64,000 nucleotides of DNA, from assembly GCF_020085105.1 (NCBI RefSeq), contig NC_058058.1, positions 252,501 through 316,500 of the forward strand, written 5' to 3'. Position 1 is the first letter of the stretch, and every line of letters begins with the position of its first letter. This DNA is from Siniperca chuatsi. Lineage: Eukaryota > Chordata > Actinopteri > Centrarchiformes > Sinipercidae. The position numbers were made by a program, and so were the translations under genes. The notes beneath the pieces were generated by a model, which worked only from the letters and a program-made list of their open reading frames with translations, was not told the DNA's origin and made no database searches. Below, piece after piece: positions 33,230 to 45,400 of this stretch.

Positions 33230-33600
33230 ATCTGTTAGTATGCGATTCCAAAGTGTGACGTCACATTGAGTACGTAGTGCAGCTGCAGAGTTCGTGGATT
33301 TTGTGCATGCGACAAATGACCGGATGTAAACTAGATTAGCAAGAATTTCTGAGTATGCACAAATTTACTGCACATACTCAGCTGCCCCAAAATGCATTGC
33401 GTCTCCTCAGACTGTGCAATGGCAATCATGTGATGTCTTGCTGGAGTAAACTTCAGTGTGAACAGTCTGCTGGCGATGGCATACTTAATCGTTCATGTAG
33501 TCCGCAGTACATACGCATTGAGCGTGTAGTAGACAGTATGTTAGTATGTGATTTCAAACACAGCCATACAGAGGCTCTGTTAACAAACTGGCCGCCATCT
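33230..33600. mobile_element. non-autonomous DNA transposon-like segment
   Basis: Contains TTAGTATGCGATTCCAAAGT at the left and TTAGTATGTGATTTCAAACA at the right, as direct rather than inverted repeats, with TGCGTC and ACATACG-rich sequence between. It resembles fish elements with AGTATGCGATTTCnAACACAGC termini. The full element cannot be delimited. Confidence 0.35.
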
Positions 33601-34884
33601 TGTTCTAAGTTTATGGAAAGCCGAGTAGGTCATTATTCGTCTCCTTTTCCCTGCTGTTTGATGCTTCATACCTTTTAAATATAGTTTTATATCACCAGCA
33701 TATTTATATATTTGTTTTAATTTTACTATCTGGTGGTTTTTATGACTGATTGTCTTTATTAATTCCATTTTGTCACCTGGTTGTTGCTCATCGGACTGTT
33801 TGACCACGAATGTTTCTTGTCTCTGTTGAAACCTGTTGTCTCTGGTCGAATCTGACAGACAGAAAAAAAGTCAAAACTCATTTCTCAATGAACATTTATT
33901 GTCGTTTTTTTTGTTGTTGAAAAAACGGGTACATACAGTATACAAGTAATGTCACTCAAAAAAACAGAATTTTTAAACCCCTCCCTCCCCAACCCGTACC
34001 GCCTTATTACAAGAGAAAGAGAAGTAAAATAAAAGCACCATCGTACGCTCTGCCTGAGCCGTCAGCCACAGTGAAGTTAAGTGGATGAGAAAGTCAGTAC
34101 ACTGTATAAATATCACTACACTTAATCTGAGGGGAGAGTTTTGAGTCCTTGAAAGTATAATATCAAGGGGTTCCAAGTTTTTATGTACGTTTTAGTTGAT
34201 CCTCTAATCAAGTATTTTATTTTTTCTAATTTCAGGAAGAGCATCAGATCGGGGTATATTTTGGATAGTCTGGATTTGGTATAGTAAAGTCTGTGTAAAA
34301 CTTTAAACTGTATAAAGGTTGAGAGGAGCGCATGAGCTAGTTCCATTAACTCTGTTCACATTCCCAGACCACATCAGATATTTCTATTCCAAGTTCTTCA
34401 TCCGTTCAATTCAGATCTTATCTAATTACCCTTTTTGAAGGGGGATTATTATATTTAATATGTTTGAAATTTTGCCTTTTCGTTACACAGGGGATTTGTA
34501 AAATACTGACTAGGCCAGAGGCTGACGGTGAGGTGGGAGAGGTTGGACTCAAGGTTTGGATAAAGACGGAACTGGAAGTATCAGAATAGGTCTGATTTTT
34601 TCCAGAACAGATGTTTGAGAGAAGGAACTGAAACTGGCAAATAAACAATCTATATAAAATTCATTACAGTTGCTGAGACCAACTCTTTGCCGCCATGTAA
34701 ATCCCAGGAAGAGGTGATTTTTGCAGATGGAGCAGGGAAAAGGTTATTTTTCTGTGATTAGGGCAGGTAGGGATGATGAAATGCAAAAGCTTGCCTCAGC
34801 TTTACACCATGAGGTTTCTGGGGATTGAAACCAATATATACATTTTTGAAAGTTTGTAGCCCATTCGTGGGCGTTTTTAGACTC

Positions 34885-35085
34885 TTTTTATGAGTGCTCA
34901 ATGTAAAGAGGCTGAAACAGGCGTGATGTGGTCGAACCTCTCGGTCCTGGTTTACAGCCGAGGAGCTGAGTCCTGTACAGTCTGCAGTCTGTCAGAGTTT
35001 TTAGATTAAGACGAGTGAACAGGCTGTTACAGTAATCGAGGCGTGAGGAGATAAAAGCACGTACAACAGTTTCTGCATCACTGAG
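34885..35085 (-). mobile_element. L2-like fragment inside the L1/Tx1-like LINE
   Basis: Its reverse complement shares GACTGTACAGGACTCAGCTC, GGCTGTAAACCAGGACC and CAGCCTCTTTACATTG with the L2 3' segment at 12,930-13,015. The two halves of the surrounding L1-type LINE continue on both sides, so this is a nested insertion. Confidence 0.65.
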
Positions 35086-35965
35086 ATTTAAAATAGATCA
35101 AATTTGTCTGATCTGTTGAAATCACCTGGGGCACTACAGTGTCTGATTTTGAGGCGAGAAGGTTAGCCAGTATTTTGACATCCACATTTAAAAAGGTAAG
35201 AGCCATATTCAAGGGGGTCCTTTCCTGGTTTGAGGAGGAGTTTAATTTATGCTTCTGTTAAACTAGATGGTGATGTTGTTTGACTCAATGAATGTTCAAA
35301 CATTTCTAAAAGAACATGGGAGAGTTTAGTGGAGAACTTATAATAAATCTCTACCTGTGTTATTGTAAGGGTTCTTAAATGATGTCTAAATTCAGCATTT
35401 ATCATAGGAGTTTTCAAATTGCTGCAAATTGATTCCTGTGGTTAACTACGAATCTGTGTGATCATACAAGATACTGATTTGCATTTCAGCTGATGGGCTA
35501 GCAAGCGGCCTGCTTTATTACCATGTTCATAGTAGCGTCCTTTTGACCAACGTAATTGTTCAGTCTCTTGTGTTGATAAAAGGTCATGCTGAGCTTTTAG
35601 ATTAAGCCTTTCTTTGCATAGTTATGGTGACAGTGTTATGGAATATTGTTGGTCTGTTTTCCTTATTGAATCAATGATCTCTTGCTGTTTCTGTTTTCTT
35701 GCTTTATTATGTGATATGGAGTAAGATATTATCTCTCCACTGATTACAACTTTCAGTGTCTCCCATAGAGTGGATGGTGAAACAGAGTCTGATCTATTAG
35801 TTAGCAGGAAATCATCTGTTGCATTAGCTATATGTGCGCAGAATTGGTTGTCTGCCAATAGAGCCGCGTTCAATCTCCAGGCAGGGCAATGCACTAGATT
35901 CTTGTGAAAACGAGAGATCAACAATCACAGGTGCATGGTCAGATTTCCCAATGGTGAAGGAAGGT

Positions 35966-36001
35966 TTTATCTATCTATCTATCTATCTACCTACCTACCT
36001 G
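35966..36001. repeat. (TATC)n/(TACC)n microsatellite
   Basis: Tetranucleotide run CTATCTATCTATC passing into CTACCTACCTACC. Confidence 0.95.
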
Positions 36002-36640
36002 TTCTGCTGTATGAGTGATGGATGTGTTAGAAGTAAGAGAATTCTTTTTTTTATGTGAGTTGAAAAACCTTCAAGGGTCCAAGAGCCAGCTTAATCCATG
36101 AATTTGCATAGGACCTGGGACATTTTATAAAGTGAAGTTTTAGGATGAGAACGATCTTTGGTTGGTTCAGTTCCAATCTCCAGCAAGAATTAGATGATGT
36201 GAATTTAAGTTGAGTAATAGTAAAATTAGTTTCTTAATAAAGTCAACATCATCCCAGTTTGGGGCATATATACTTGCAAGAATGACTGGCGTATGAAAAA
36301 GCTATCCAGTTACGATTACAAAATCGACCCTGTGGGTCTAAGATGGTTTGTGATGCTGTAAATAATAGTTTTTTATGGATTAGTATTGCTACCCCTCGTG
36401 CTTTGGCATTAAAGTTACAATGAAAGGTTTGTCCCACCCAGTTTTTTCTGAGTCTGACATGGTCTGCTATGGTTAAGTGGGTGTTCTGTGACTACACTAT
36501 TTGTGTGTTGAGTCTTTCAAGATGAGAGGAAACCCTTGCCCTTTTAACCGGACCACTCATTCCCTTAACATTATAGCTAGTGAAGCGAACTGATGATCTT
36601 CCCATTCCAGCCCTGGTTTTACTTTCGGTTTCAGTCATCA

Positions 36641-38341
36641 CCTTGCGTTGAGTCATTCAGATAATGTGGCGTTATGATGGAGTTCAGATTTGATTCACTT
36701 AATAAACGGTCCCGGCAGAGCGATGGTATTTTGTCAACGTATATGTTAGAAAGCATAATAAACCAAAATCCCATAAGGCAGTAAAACCCATCCCCACACA
36801 AGATACAACACACCACACACTCGTCTCCTAAGTCTGCCTCAAGAACATCTTCCTCCATATCCACATAGTCCCGATTCCCATAAACTAGTGGTTCTAGCTC
36901 ACTTAGTCCTAACCTAACTAGCAGGAGAGCATCCAACCTCTTAACAATTATTATGTTAGCAAAGAGTCATGAAGAAAAAAACAAAACAAAAACAGGCTGA
37001 CGTGCCATGTAAAGTACAAAACTTTATCCGTCAGCTAACTAACATTAATGAAATTAAACACGAGCGTCAGAACGTAGTCAGCCAGCCACGAACCTAGCCA
37101 CCAAGACAGCCACCCAGCTAGTTGCAATGGGTTGGCAAATTAGTCTTTTTCAGCCTAAGTTAGCAAACATAGCAGGCACATAGATAACTCACATTTTACC
37201 TCACTTTTTGTGTCTGTCCTCCTTTGTTGCGTTATTGATCATTACGGCGAGAGAGAGAGAGAGAAAAGCTGTAATTAAAGTTCACTCCTGGGCACTGTAG
37301 TCCAATTCAGTCCAAAGGTTAACCGGTTAGCTTTCCGACCCTCCAGTACTTACAAAGATGCTAGCCAACATTAGCCATCCCCTTGGGACCGTAGATCAGA
37401 TAGTCTTAAAGGGGGATCTTGGCTAACGAGCATCACCCAGAGTCACAGAAAGCCTTTGCCTTCTCTGGCTTATAGAACTGGTGGGTATCCCTTCCGAGAG
37501 ACTCGTAGACAGGCTGGGTAGAGCAGCTGTGCTCCAGCTAGGGCTATCCCGAATACCATTTTTGGGGCCTCGAAGCTTCAGTGAGAATTACCGGCGAATA
37601 GTTGAAGCTTCGATGGGGGGTATAACTGTCAAGGTTCATCTCCTCAAGGACAAAACAATTGTTTTTTGCTAGTCACCATTATTAGCTTAAGCCTATGGCA
37701 TTTTACACTGCATAACTTAGTCTAGCAGCTAGAAGACTTTTCGTCTACTCAAAGGTTAACAAATTACATTATTTATACTTTTTCTTACTGTTGATTTAGG
37801 TCACTGGATCTCCCGACAGAACACCACGGTTGAATTTCAGCGTTACGGAACGTAATGAGTTGTCGTCAACTCGAGTAACGTTCACTTCATCTGTCTCTCC
37901 TCTTCACAGAGTTTGCAAAGGTCCAACTAATTCTTGGATGAGGATGGAAATGTCCTCTCCCAGACAGGCACACTCTTTGGATAGTCAGATATGCCCTCGC
38001 TCAAAGGTTCATATTATTCATGTATCAATGTTCATACATTGTCTTGTCGGTGACGAAGCCCTTGTTTGTATTTGCGGTTACTTGTTGTGCGTCTGTCGAG
38101 ATAAAAGACCTATACACGTTAGTTCTTAATATTCTGAGCTGTTAAAGATAATTTACAAAAATGTACTCTCCTGGGTCTCACTCCAGCATGGCCAAAACTG
38201 GAAGCCTCATTGTCTAAAACTCTTTAATAAAAACAGAAAACATGAGAAGTTTGTGCCCAAAGATAAAAATCCAGTATAACGTGAAGTTGAACATTGTCTT
38301 TCTTGCCTGAACCTCTGAAACTCGGATCAGTGCTTAAGAGT
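36641..38341. other. intergenic region 3' of gene C
   Basis: No coding exon recognised. A hAT-like tip (CTAGGGCTATCCCGAATACC) is at about 37,538. The adjoining region (GAAGCTTCGATGGGGG) may be part of the same element. The 5' UTR of the L1-type LINE may extend into 36,641-37,200. Confidence 0.3.
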
Positions 38342-39888
38342 TCAGCTCTTCTCACCAACACACTTGTGTCTTTGCAACTGATAAGGCCAAATGAATCTTC
38401 TGTCACAACCACTGCAGCTGATCCGTTTCTCTCCTGTGTGGCCAACCATGTGAACAGTCATCTGACCATGATGTACGAATCTCTGACCACACACTGAGCA
38501 GCTAAATGGTTTCTCTCCCGTGTGGATTCTCATGTGATGAACCAGTATGGCCTTCCTTGTGAAACTTGTGTTACAGACTGAGCAGGTGAAAGGTTTGTCT
38601 CCTGTATGGATCATTATGTGTTTGACCAAATACTGTTTCCGTTTGAATTTTTTACCACAAAATGAGCAGCTGAAGGGTTTTTCTGCGAGCCCATCCTGAT
38701 GAAGCTGTGAGGACTGACGATGAACACATTTGTGTTTTTTTAGTCTTGACTGGCAAATGAATCTTTTGTTACAAACACTGCAGCCGAATGGTTTCTCTCC
38801 TGTGTGGAGTGTCATGTGTTGTATCAGATGTCCTTTCTGGGAAAATCTTTGACCACAAACTGAGCAGCCGAATGGTTTCTCTCCCGTGTGGATTCTCATG
38901 TGTATCTTCAGATTTCCCTTTTTACTAAATCTTTTCCCACATTCAGAGCAGCTGAATGGTTTCTCACCAGTTTTACATCTACTTTCACTTACAGTGACTT
39001 TATTATTTTTCAGAGATTTTAACCCTGACTGAGGTTTTCTGGTCTTCTTCCAACCATCATCAATATCAGGTTCTAAATGACTACCTGGATCTAAGGCTGG
39101 TTCTGGTCCTGTGTGAATGTTACTGTTGATCATGTCACCAACGTTGTAACTGAGTGTTTTCTTTCCTGTGTGGATTCTCATGTGTCTGCTAACATCTCCA
39201 CTGTATCTAAAACGTTTCTTACAGACGGAGCAGCTGAAAGGTTTCTCTCCTGTATGAAGTCTCATGTGACTAATTGAGTTTCCCTTCTGAGAAAATCTTT
39301 TACCACAAAAGGAGCAACTAAATGGTTTCTCTCCTGTGTGAATTCTCATGTGTGCTTTCAGATGTGGCTTACGGCCAAATCTTTGACCACTCTCAGAGCA
39401 GCTGAATGATCTCTCAACAGTATTACAGTTAATATCACTAACAGGGACTTTCTGAGAGTTTAAACCTGACTGAGGGTCTCTGGTCTCCTCCCAATCCCCA
39501 TCACTGTCATCAGTCTCAGAAGAGTCTCCAGTCTTGTCATCAGTCTCAGGTTGTAAATGTGTATCTGGATCAGAGTTCCTGGCTGGTCCTGGTCCTCCAC
39601 AGTCCTCTCCATCAGCTCCTGTTTCCATCTGTTCAGTTTGGCTTTGATGAAGCTGTGAGGACTGAGGTTTCTCTTCATCTTCTTCACTCTTCACAGGGAC
39701 AGGAGTGAATGGGAACTTGGTGATATCGGCCTCCTCCAGCCCTCGAAGCTGCTCTCCCTCCTGACTGGTCCAGAGCTCCTCCTGCTCCTCTTTAATGTGT
39801 GGGGGCTCTGGGTCCTGGTCCAGACTGGGGCTCCAGTCCTGCTGCTCAGGGGGAACCTCTTCTCTACTCAGTGACAGCTGCTGGACAT
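38342..39888 (-). CDS. C2H2 zinc-finger protein gene C, last exon (10 fingers)
   Basis: The exon starts at a TGTCCTGCAG acceptor in phase 1 and encodes DVQQLSLSREEVPPEQQ, the acidic ELWTSQEGEQLRGLEEAD module, KSEEDEEKPQSSQLHQ and the ETGADGEDCGGPGPAR linker. Ten fingers follow. Finger 1 has Ser in place of its second Cys (CSESGQRF) and is probably non-functional. Fingers 6 and 10 end in H-x-C (LKKHKC, LQRHKC). Spliced to the FiNZ exon at 47,876-48,068 the protein is 579 residues. The Met at 39,694, often taken as a start, lies inside the exon. A nuclear DNA-binding role is inferred from the finger array; the target is unknown. Confidence 0.88.
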
Positions 39889-40254
39889 CTGCAGGACACA
39901 GTGACAGACAGACACAGAAGCGTTTTTTATACCTGGAACATTTTGGGCTTCATCTGATGATTTGTGTTGTTCAAACAGACGAGACTTTCACATTCATGTC
40001 AGATGGTGAGAGAGGTGAGTTAAAAAGTTATGACATGAAGGAAGAAGAGTGTCTCTCAGTTGCGTCACTGACCGATTTAAAAAACTTAATTCTCAGTGAA
40101 GACATTTTTCATCATTTAATGTTATTAGACTGAATTCTGCTTCCTGTTTTATGTCTGATTAATGACATTAATGCAGGACATTAAATTGTTTAATTAGCTC
40201 ACAAGCTGCATGTAAAGACTACATGTAAACTCTAACAAATCTGTTATTACAAGT

Positions 40255-40545
40255 TATTGTACTTGACCCCAAACACATTATCTAGAGATATAGTTACTCT
40301 AGATGGAGAAGAAAAGGATAGAAAAGAGATCATATCTCTCCAATATTAGCTTCTCTGCACTGGCTCGCTGTAAAATCCAGAATAGAATTTAAAATCCTTC
40401 TCCTCACCTACAAAGCTCTTAATGGTCTGGCACCATCGTATCTTAAAGAGCTCATAATACCTTATTACCCGACTAGAGCACTGCGCTCCCAGGATGCAGG
40501 GTTACTTGTGGTTCCTAGAGTCTCCAAAAGTAGACTGGGAGCCAT
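40255..40545 (+). mobile_element. L2-like LINE fragment
   Basis: Nearly identical to part of the 8.6-9.5 kb copy: KRDHISPILASLHWL, FKILLLTYKALNGLAPSYLK and ALRSQDAGLLVVPRVSKSRL. It breaks off after LGA at both the protein and DNA level. It lies in the intron of gene C, antisense to it. Confidence 0.8.
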
Positions 40546-40630
40546 AAAGAAACGCAGTCGAAGTGCACTTGGTTATAAGTTGTAACATTCAGCATCCGTT
40601 TAAATGTCTGACAAAGAGGAAACTTCCTGC

Positions 40631-40664
40631 ATGAACATCGCACTCATCACGTTCTTCCTCACAG
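40631..40664 (+). CDS. candidate orphan signal-peptide exon
   Basis: ATG at 40,631 opens MNIALITFFLT and ends in TCACAG|GTGAGC, a strong donor, in phase 1. A hydrophobic start with an immediate donor is the usual first exon of small secreted or immunoglobulin-type membrane proteins in fish. No second exon is recognised before the adjoining LINE at 40.9 kb. It may be a relic or a chance match. It lies on the strand opposite gene C. Confidence 0.25.
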
Positions 40665-40914
40665 GTGAGCTTCACCTGTCTGTGGTGTTTGTTAGTGGTG
40701 TGCAGGCGGGCGGGTGGAGTTAGTGGCTGTAAGAGCTCAATATGCCACAGTCCATCACTATATTACCCCATTCATATCAATGAGAGTGGACTAAATAACA
40801 GAAACACCTGTCAGTTCGGGGTGTGCCACATCATATCGTTCACAATCATTTTTAATATGATTTTAGTGGCGATGTTTCGACTTGTTGACGTAATGACACA
40901 GCAACAACGAGCAT

Positions 40915-42190
40915 GGCTGACAGCGAAAGTAACATTGCTACCGGCTCCACGGTGGCAACAAGGAAGACGGCAACGGCCAAATACCTCCAACGAGTAAGGC
41001 AAGTCCTAAGAAGTCAGCTCAATGGCAAGAACAAGGCCCAGGCAATAAACAGCTACGCCCTGCCAGTGATCAGATACCCTGCAGGAATAATAAGGTGGCC
41101 AAAGGAAGAGATACAGACCACAGACGTTAAGACGCGAAAGCTCCTCACCATGCATGGAGGGTTCCATCCAAATCTTGCACCCTGAGACTGTACGCTAGCC
41201 GTAAGGAAGGCGGCCGTGGACTAGTGAGTGTCAGAGCCACTATCCAGGATGAAACATCCAAGATCCACAAGTACATCCAAGATAAGGCCCCAACAGATGA
41301 CGTGCTCAGGGAATGTCTCAGGCAATGGGGAACAGAGGAAGACGTGCTGGAGGAAGGACCATCATGGGAGGACAAACCCTACATGGGATGTACCACCGAA
41401 CATAACTGAAGTGGCTGATATCAAAAAAGTCCTACCAATGGCTAGAGCGGGCTGGACTGAAGGACAGCACAGAGGCACTCATCATGGCTGCACAGGAGCA
41501 GGCCCTGAGCACCAGAGCGATAGAGGCCCAGATCTACCGCACCAGACAAGACCCAAGGTGTAGGCTGTGCAAAGAGGCCCCTGAGACAATCCAGCACATA
41601 ACTGCAGGGTGTAAGATGCTGGCAGGAAAAGCATACATGGAGCGCCATAACCAAGTAGCTGGCATAGTGTACAGGAACATCTGCACTGAGTATGGACTGG
41701 AAACCCGAGGTCAAAGTGGGAAACACCTCCAAAGGTGGTAGAGAATGACCGAGCCAAGATCCTGTGGGACTTCCAGATCCAGACTGACAGAATGGTGATG
41801 GCGAACCAGCCTGACATCGTGGTGGTTGACAAACAGCAGAGGAAAGCCGTTGTGGTTGACGTGGCGACACCAAGCGATGGCAACATCAGGAAAAAGGAAC
41901 ATGAGAAATTAGAGAAGTACCAAGGGCTCAGAGAAGAGCTGGAGAAGGCCTGGAAGGTGAAGGCGACAGTGGTAACCGTGGTCATCGGGGCACTCGGGGC
42001 AGCGACCCCCAAACTGGAGGAGTGGCTACAGCAGATCCCTGGAAGAACACCAGACATCTCGGTCCAGAAGAGTGCAGTACTGGGAACAGCGAAGATACTG
42101 CGCAGAACCCTCAAGCTCCCAGACCTCTGGTTGAGGACCCGAGCTCGAAGGACGAGACCACCCGCGGAGGGTGAAGGACAAAGTTTTTTT
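40915..42190 (+). mobile_element. R4-like LINE 3' half with restriction-like endonuclease
   Basis: The pieces read YLQRVRQVLRSQLNGKNKAQ, then NSYALPVIRYPAGIIRWPKE, then SVRATIQDETSKIHKYIQDK and EDVLEEGPSWEDKPY. A zinc-knuckle CRLCKEAPETIQHITAGC follows, then ILWDFQIQTDRMVMANQPDI and VVVDVATP, the PD...(D/E)xK-type endonuclease of R2/R4/NeSL LINEs. The end is SVQKSAVLGTAKILRRTLKL. At least four frame changes and internal stops make it a fossil. It ends in a T-rich/TA tract at 42,183. Confidence 0.75.
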
Positions 42191-42429
42191 TTTTATATAT
42201 ATATTTATTAATGACAGCTGAATCAACACAAACTGAACATTAGAACCTTCCTAAAGGGGGATTTATTATTACTGGACTGTTTTAGCTTTAGCCACTTAGC
42301 TTAGTGATTTTAAGCTAGTCCTTTTCTGTTGTCTGGATGGTGGAAATGCAGTTCAATGACTTTTTTTTTTCTTCATACGTAAAATAATGTTTTCAGAAAT
42401 CTGAAAGTGGGTTGTAAACAGCGTTAAGA

Positions 42430-45400
42430 CTTTAAAAAGGTGTGTTCCCACCAAACGTGAATTGCATTTTTTGCGCCGCACGATTACATACAAAGTCAAT
42501 GAAAAGTCGCAAATTTGCGCCAGGCGACGTGAATGACACGACTGACGCAAGTTGAAAATATATATCAACTTGGGCTTTGCGGAGTGTTTTGCGTGGAGGA
42601 CCGGGCGGAGCGGTGGGACAGCGCCGCTGCTCGCCGACAGACAGCTGCTGAGCGCCGGGCAGCTCTGAGGACAGAGCTGGAGCTTCTGGAGGAATAAACA
42701 CCGGATTCTGCTCTGATCCAGAGCCGTTTACCGGCAGGAGGAGAGCTCAGAGGTTTTTTTTCAACTTCGCTTCTCAACTTGTCTGCAGCAGCGAACGGAG
42801 GTGCCAACCTCCACTGTCGTTATTGTAGCCGCGGTCTGTGGGCACCCAGAGCGCTATGATAGCTACTGCTTCATATTTATAGAGACCGGATTGCTTGGAG
42901 AAAAGTAAGCGAGGACTACCTGGTAAGTTTTGAAAATGTGTGTCTGTTACTTGATTCCAGCTACCTGTTGTACTTTGCTATGAACCAAGTTAGCACTAAC
43001 ATTAGCGCTAATCGATCCAAACTCCATTCAGAAAACGGGGCTCAGGCAGCTCGTCTCTCCGCACACTACAGTGTTACCAACTAAGCGACTTTCTCGCTAG
43101 ATGTAGCGATTTTTCAGACCCTCGTTTTTAAAAAAAGTGACCAGCGACAAATTTAGCGACCTATTCAGACCATCAGGGGAAAGGCGAGAAATATATTCTT
43201 CTTCTTTTCCTTTCTTCTGTTCCCTTTCAGGCGTCGCCACAGCGAATCATGTGCCTCCATCTAACCCTGTCCTCTGCGTCCTCTTCACTCAAACCAATTA
43301 GCTTCATGTCCTCTCTCACTACATCCATAAACCTCCTCTTTGGTCTTCCTCTAGACCTCCTGCCTGGCAGCTCCAACCTCAGCATCCTTCTACCAATATA
43401 TTCACAGTCTCTGCTCTGAACACGTCCAAACCACCTCAGTCTGGCCTCTCTGACTTTATCTCCGAAACATCTAACATGAGCTGTCCCTCTGATGTCCTCG
43501 TTCCTGATCCTGATCCGTCCTCGTCCCTCCCAAAGAGAACCTCGACATCTTAAGTTTAAGTTTCCTTTCATTCTTGCTGAGACTCTTTTATCACACAACA
43601 CACCTGACACTTTTCTCCACCCGCTCCAACCTGCTCGCACTCGCCTCTTCACCTCTTCTCCACAGTCTCCATCGCTCTGAACTGTTGACCCTAAGTACTT
43701 AAAGTCCTGCACCTTCTTCACCTCTGCTCCCTGTAACCTCACCGTCCCACCTGGGTCCCTCTCATTGACACACCTGTATTCTGTCTTACTGCAGCTGAGC
43801 TTCATTCCTCTGTTTTCCAGAGCAGACCTCCATCTCTCTAGATTTTCCTCCACCTGCTCCCTGCTCTCACTACAAATCACAATGTCATCCGCAAACATCA
43901 TAGTCCATGGAGATTCCTGTCTAACCTCATCTGTCAGGCCGTCCATCACCAGAGCAAACAAGAAGGGGCTCAGAGCCGATCCTTGATGCAGACCCACCTC
44001 CACCTTGAACTCCTCTGTCACACCTACAGCACACCTCACCACGGTCTTACAGCTGTCATACCTGTCCTGCACCACTCTAACATACTTCTCTGCCACTCCA
44101 GACTTCCTCATACAATACCACAGCTCCTCTCCCTGTCATACGCTTTCTCTAAATCTACGAAGACACGATGCAACTCCCTATGACCTTCTCTGTACTTCTC
44201 CATCAGCATCCTCAAAGCAAATACTGCATCTGTTGTACTCTTTCTAGGCATGAAACCATATTGCTGCTCACAGATGCTCACCTCTGCCCTTAGCCTAGCT
44301 TCCACTACTCTTTCCCACAGCTTCATTGTATCATCAGCTTTATTCCTCTGTAGCTGCACAGCTCTGCACATCTCCCTTGTTCTTAAAAAATGGCACCAGT
44401 TCACTTCTCCTCCATTCCTCAGGCATCCTCTCACTCTCCAAGATCTGTTAAACAAACTAGTCAGAAACTCTACTGCCACCTCTCCTAGACACTTCCATAC
44501 CTCCACAGGTATGTCATCAGGACCAACTGCCTTTCCACTCTTCATCCTCTTCAACGTCCTCCTCACTTCACTCTGCTAATCTTTGCTACTTCCTGCTCCA
44601 CACCAGTCACCGCTTCTACTCTTCGTTCCCTTTCATTTTCCTCATTCATCAACTCTTCAAAGTACTCCTTCCATCTTCCCATCACACTCCCGGCACCTGT
44701 CAGTACCTTTCCATCCTTATCTTTAATCACCCTAACCTGCTGCACATCCTTCCCATCTCTATCTCTTTGTCTGGCCAACCTGTACAAATCCACCTCTCCC
44801 TCTTTAGTGTCCAACCTAGCATACAAGTCCTCATATGCTCTTTGTTTGGCCTTTGCCACCTCTACCTCCACCTTACGCTGCATCTCCCTGTACTCCTGTC
44901 TACTCTCTTCAGTCCTCTCAGTGTCCCTCTTCTTCTTAGCTAACCTCTTTCTCTGTATACACTCCTGAACTTCCTCGTTCCACCACCAAGTCTCCTTGTC
45001 CGCTTTCCTCTTTCCAGATGACACACCGAGTACCCTCCTACCCGTCTCCCTGATCACATTAGCTGTAGTGGTCCAGTCATCTGGGAGCACTTCCTGACCA
45101 CCCAGAGTCTGTCTCAGCTTCCACCACTTCGTCCTCTGCTCTGCCTTTGTCCTCTTCATCTTCCTCACCACCAGAGTCATTTTACACACTACCATCCTGT
45201 GTTGTCTGGCTACACTCTCCCCTACCACTACTTTACAGTCACTGGTCTCTTTCAGATTACAACGTCTACACGAGATGTAGTCCACCTGTACTCCACCTGA
45301 GTGCTTCCACCTCCGCTCTTATATGTCACCCTATGTTCCTGCCTCTTCTGGAAGAAAGTGTTCACTACAGCCATTTCCATCCTCTTTGCAAAGTCTACCA

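Larger units (their letters stand above)
33900..36640 (-). mobile_element. L1/Tx1-like LINE, decayed, with a nested L2 fragment
   Basis: On the minus strand, the endonuclease region reads SYNVKGMSGPVKRARVSSHL, then LRKNWVGQTFHCNFNAKARG and VAILIHKKLLFTASQTI near 36.25-36.6 kb. The linker (WRLNAALLADNQFC, SVSPSTLWETLKVVISGEI) lies at 35.6-35.9 kb, and the approach to RT (LRWSKGRYYEHGNKAGRLLA, LTEAxIKLLLKPGKDPLE) at 35.2-35.6 kb. The C-terminus (FKVLHRLYYTKSRLSKIYPD) is at 34.1-34.3 kb. Many stops and deletions; most of the RT core is missing. A microsatellite and an L2 piece interrupt it. Confidence 0.75.

Noticed and set aside
33355..33678. 107-codon plus-strand frame
   Set aside because: It falls within a DNA-transposon-like repeat and shows no protein motif.
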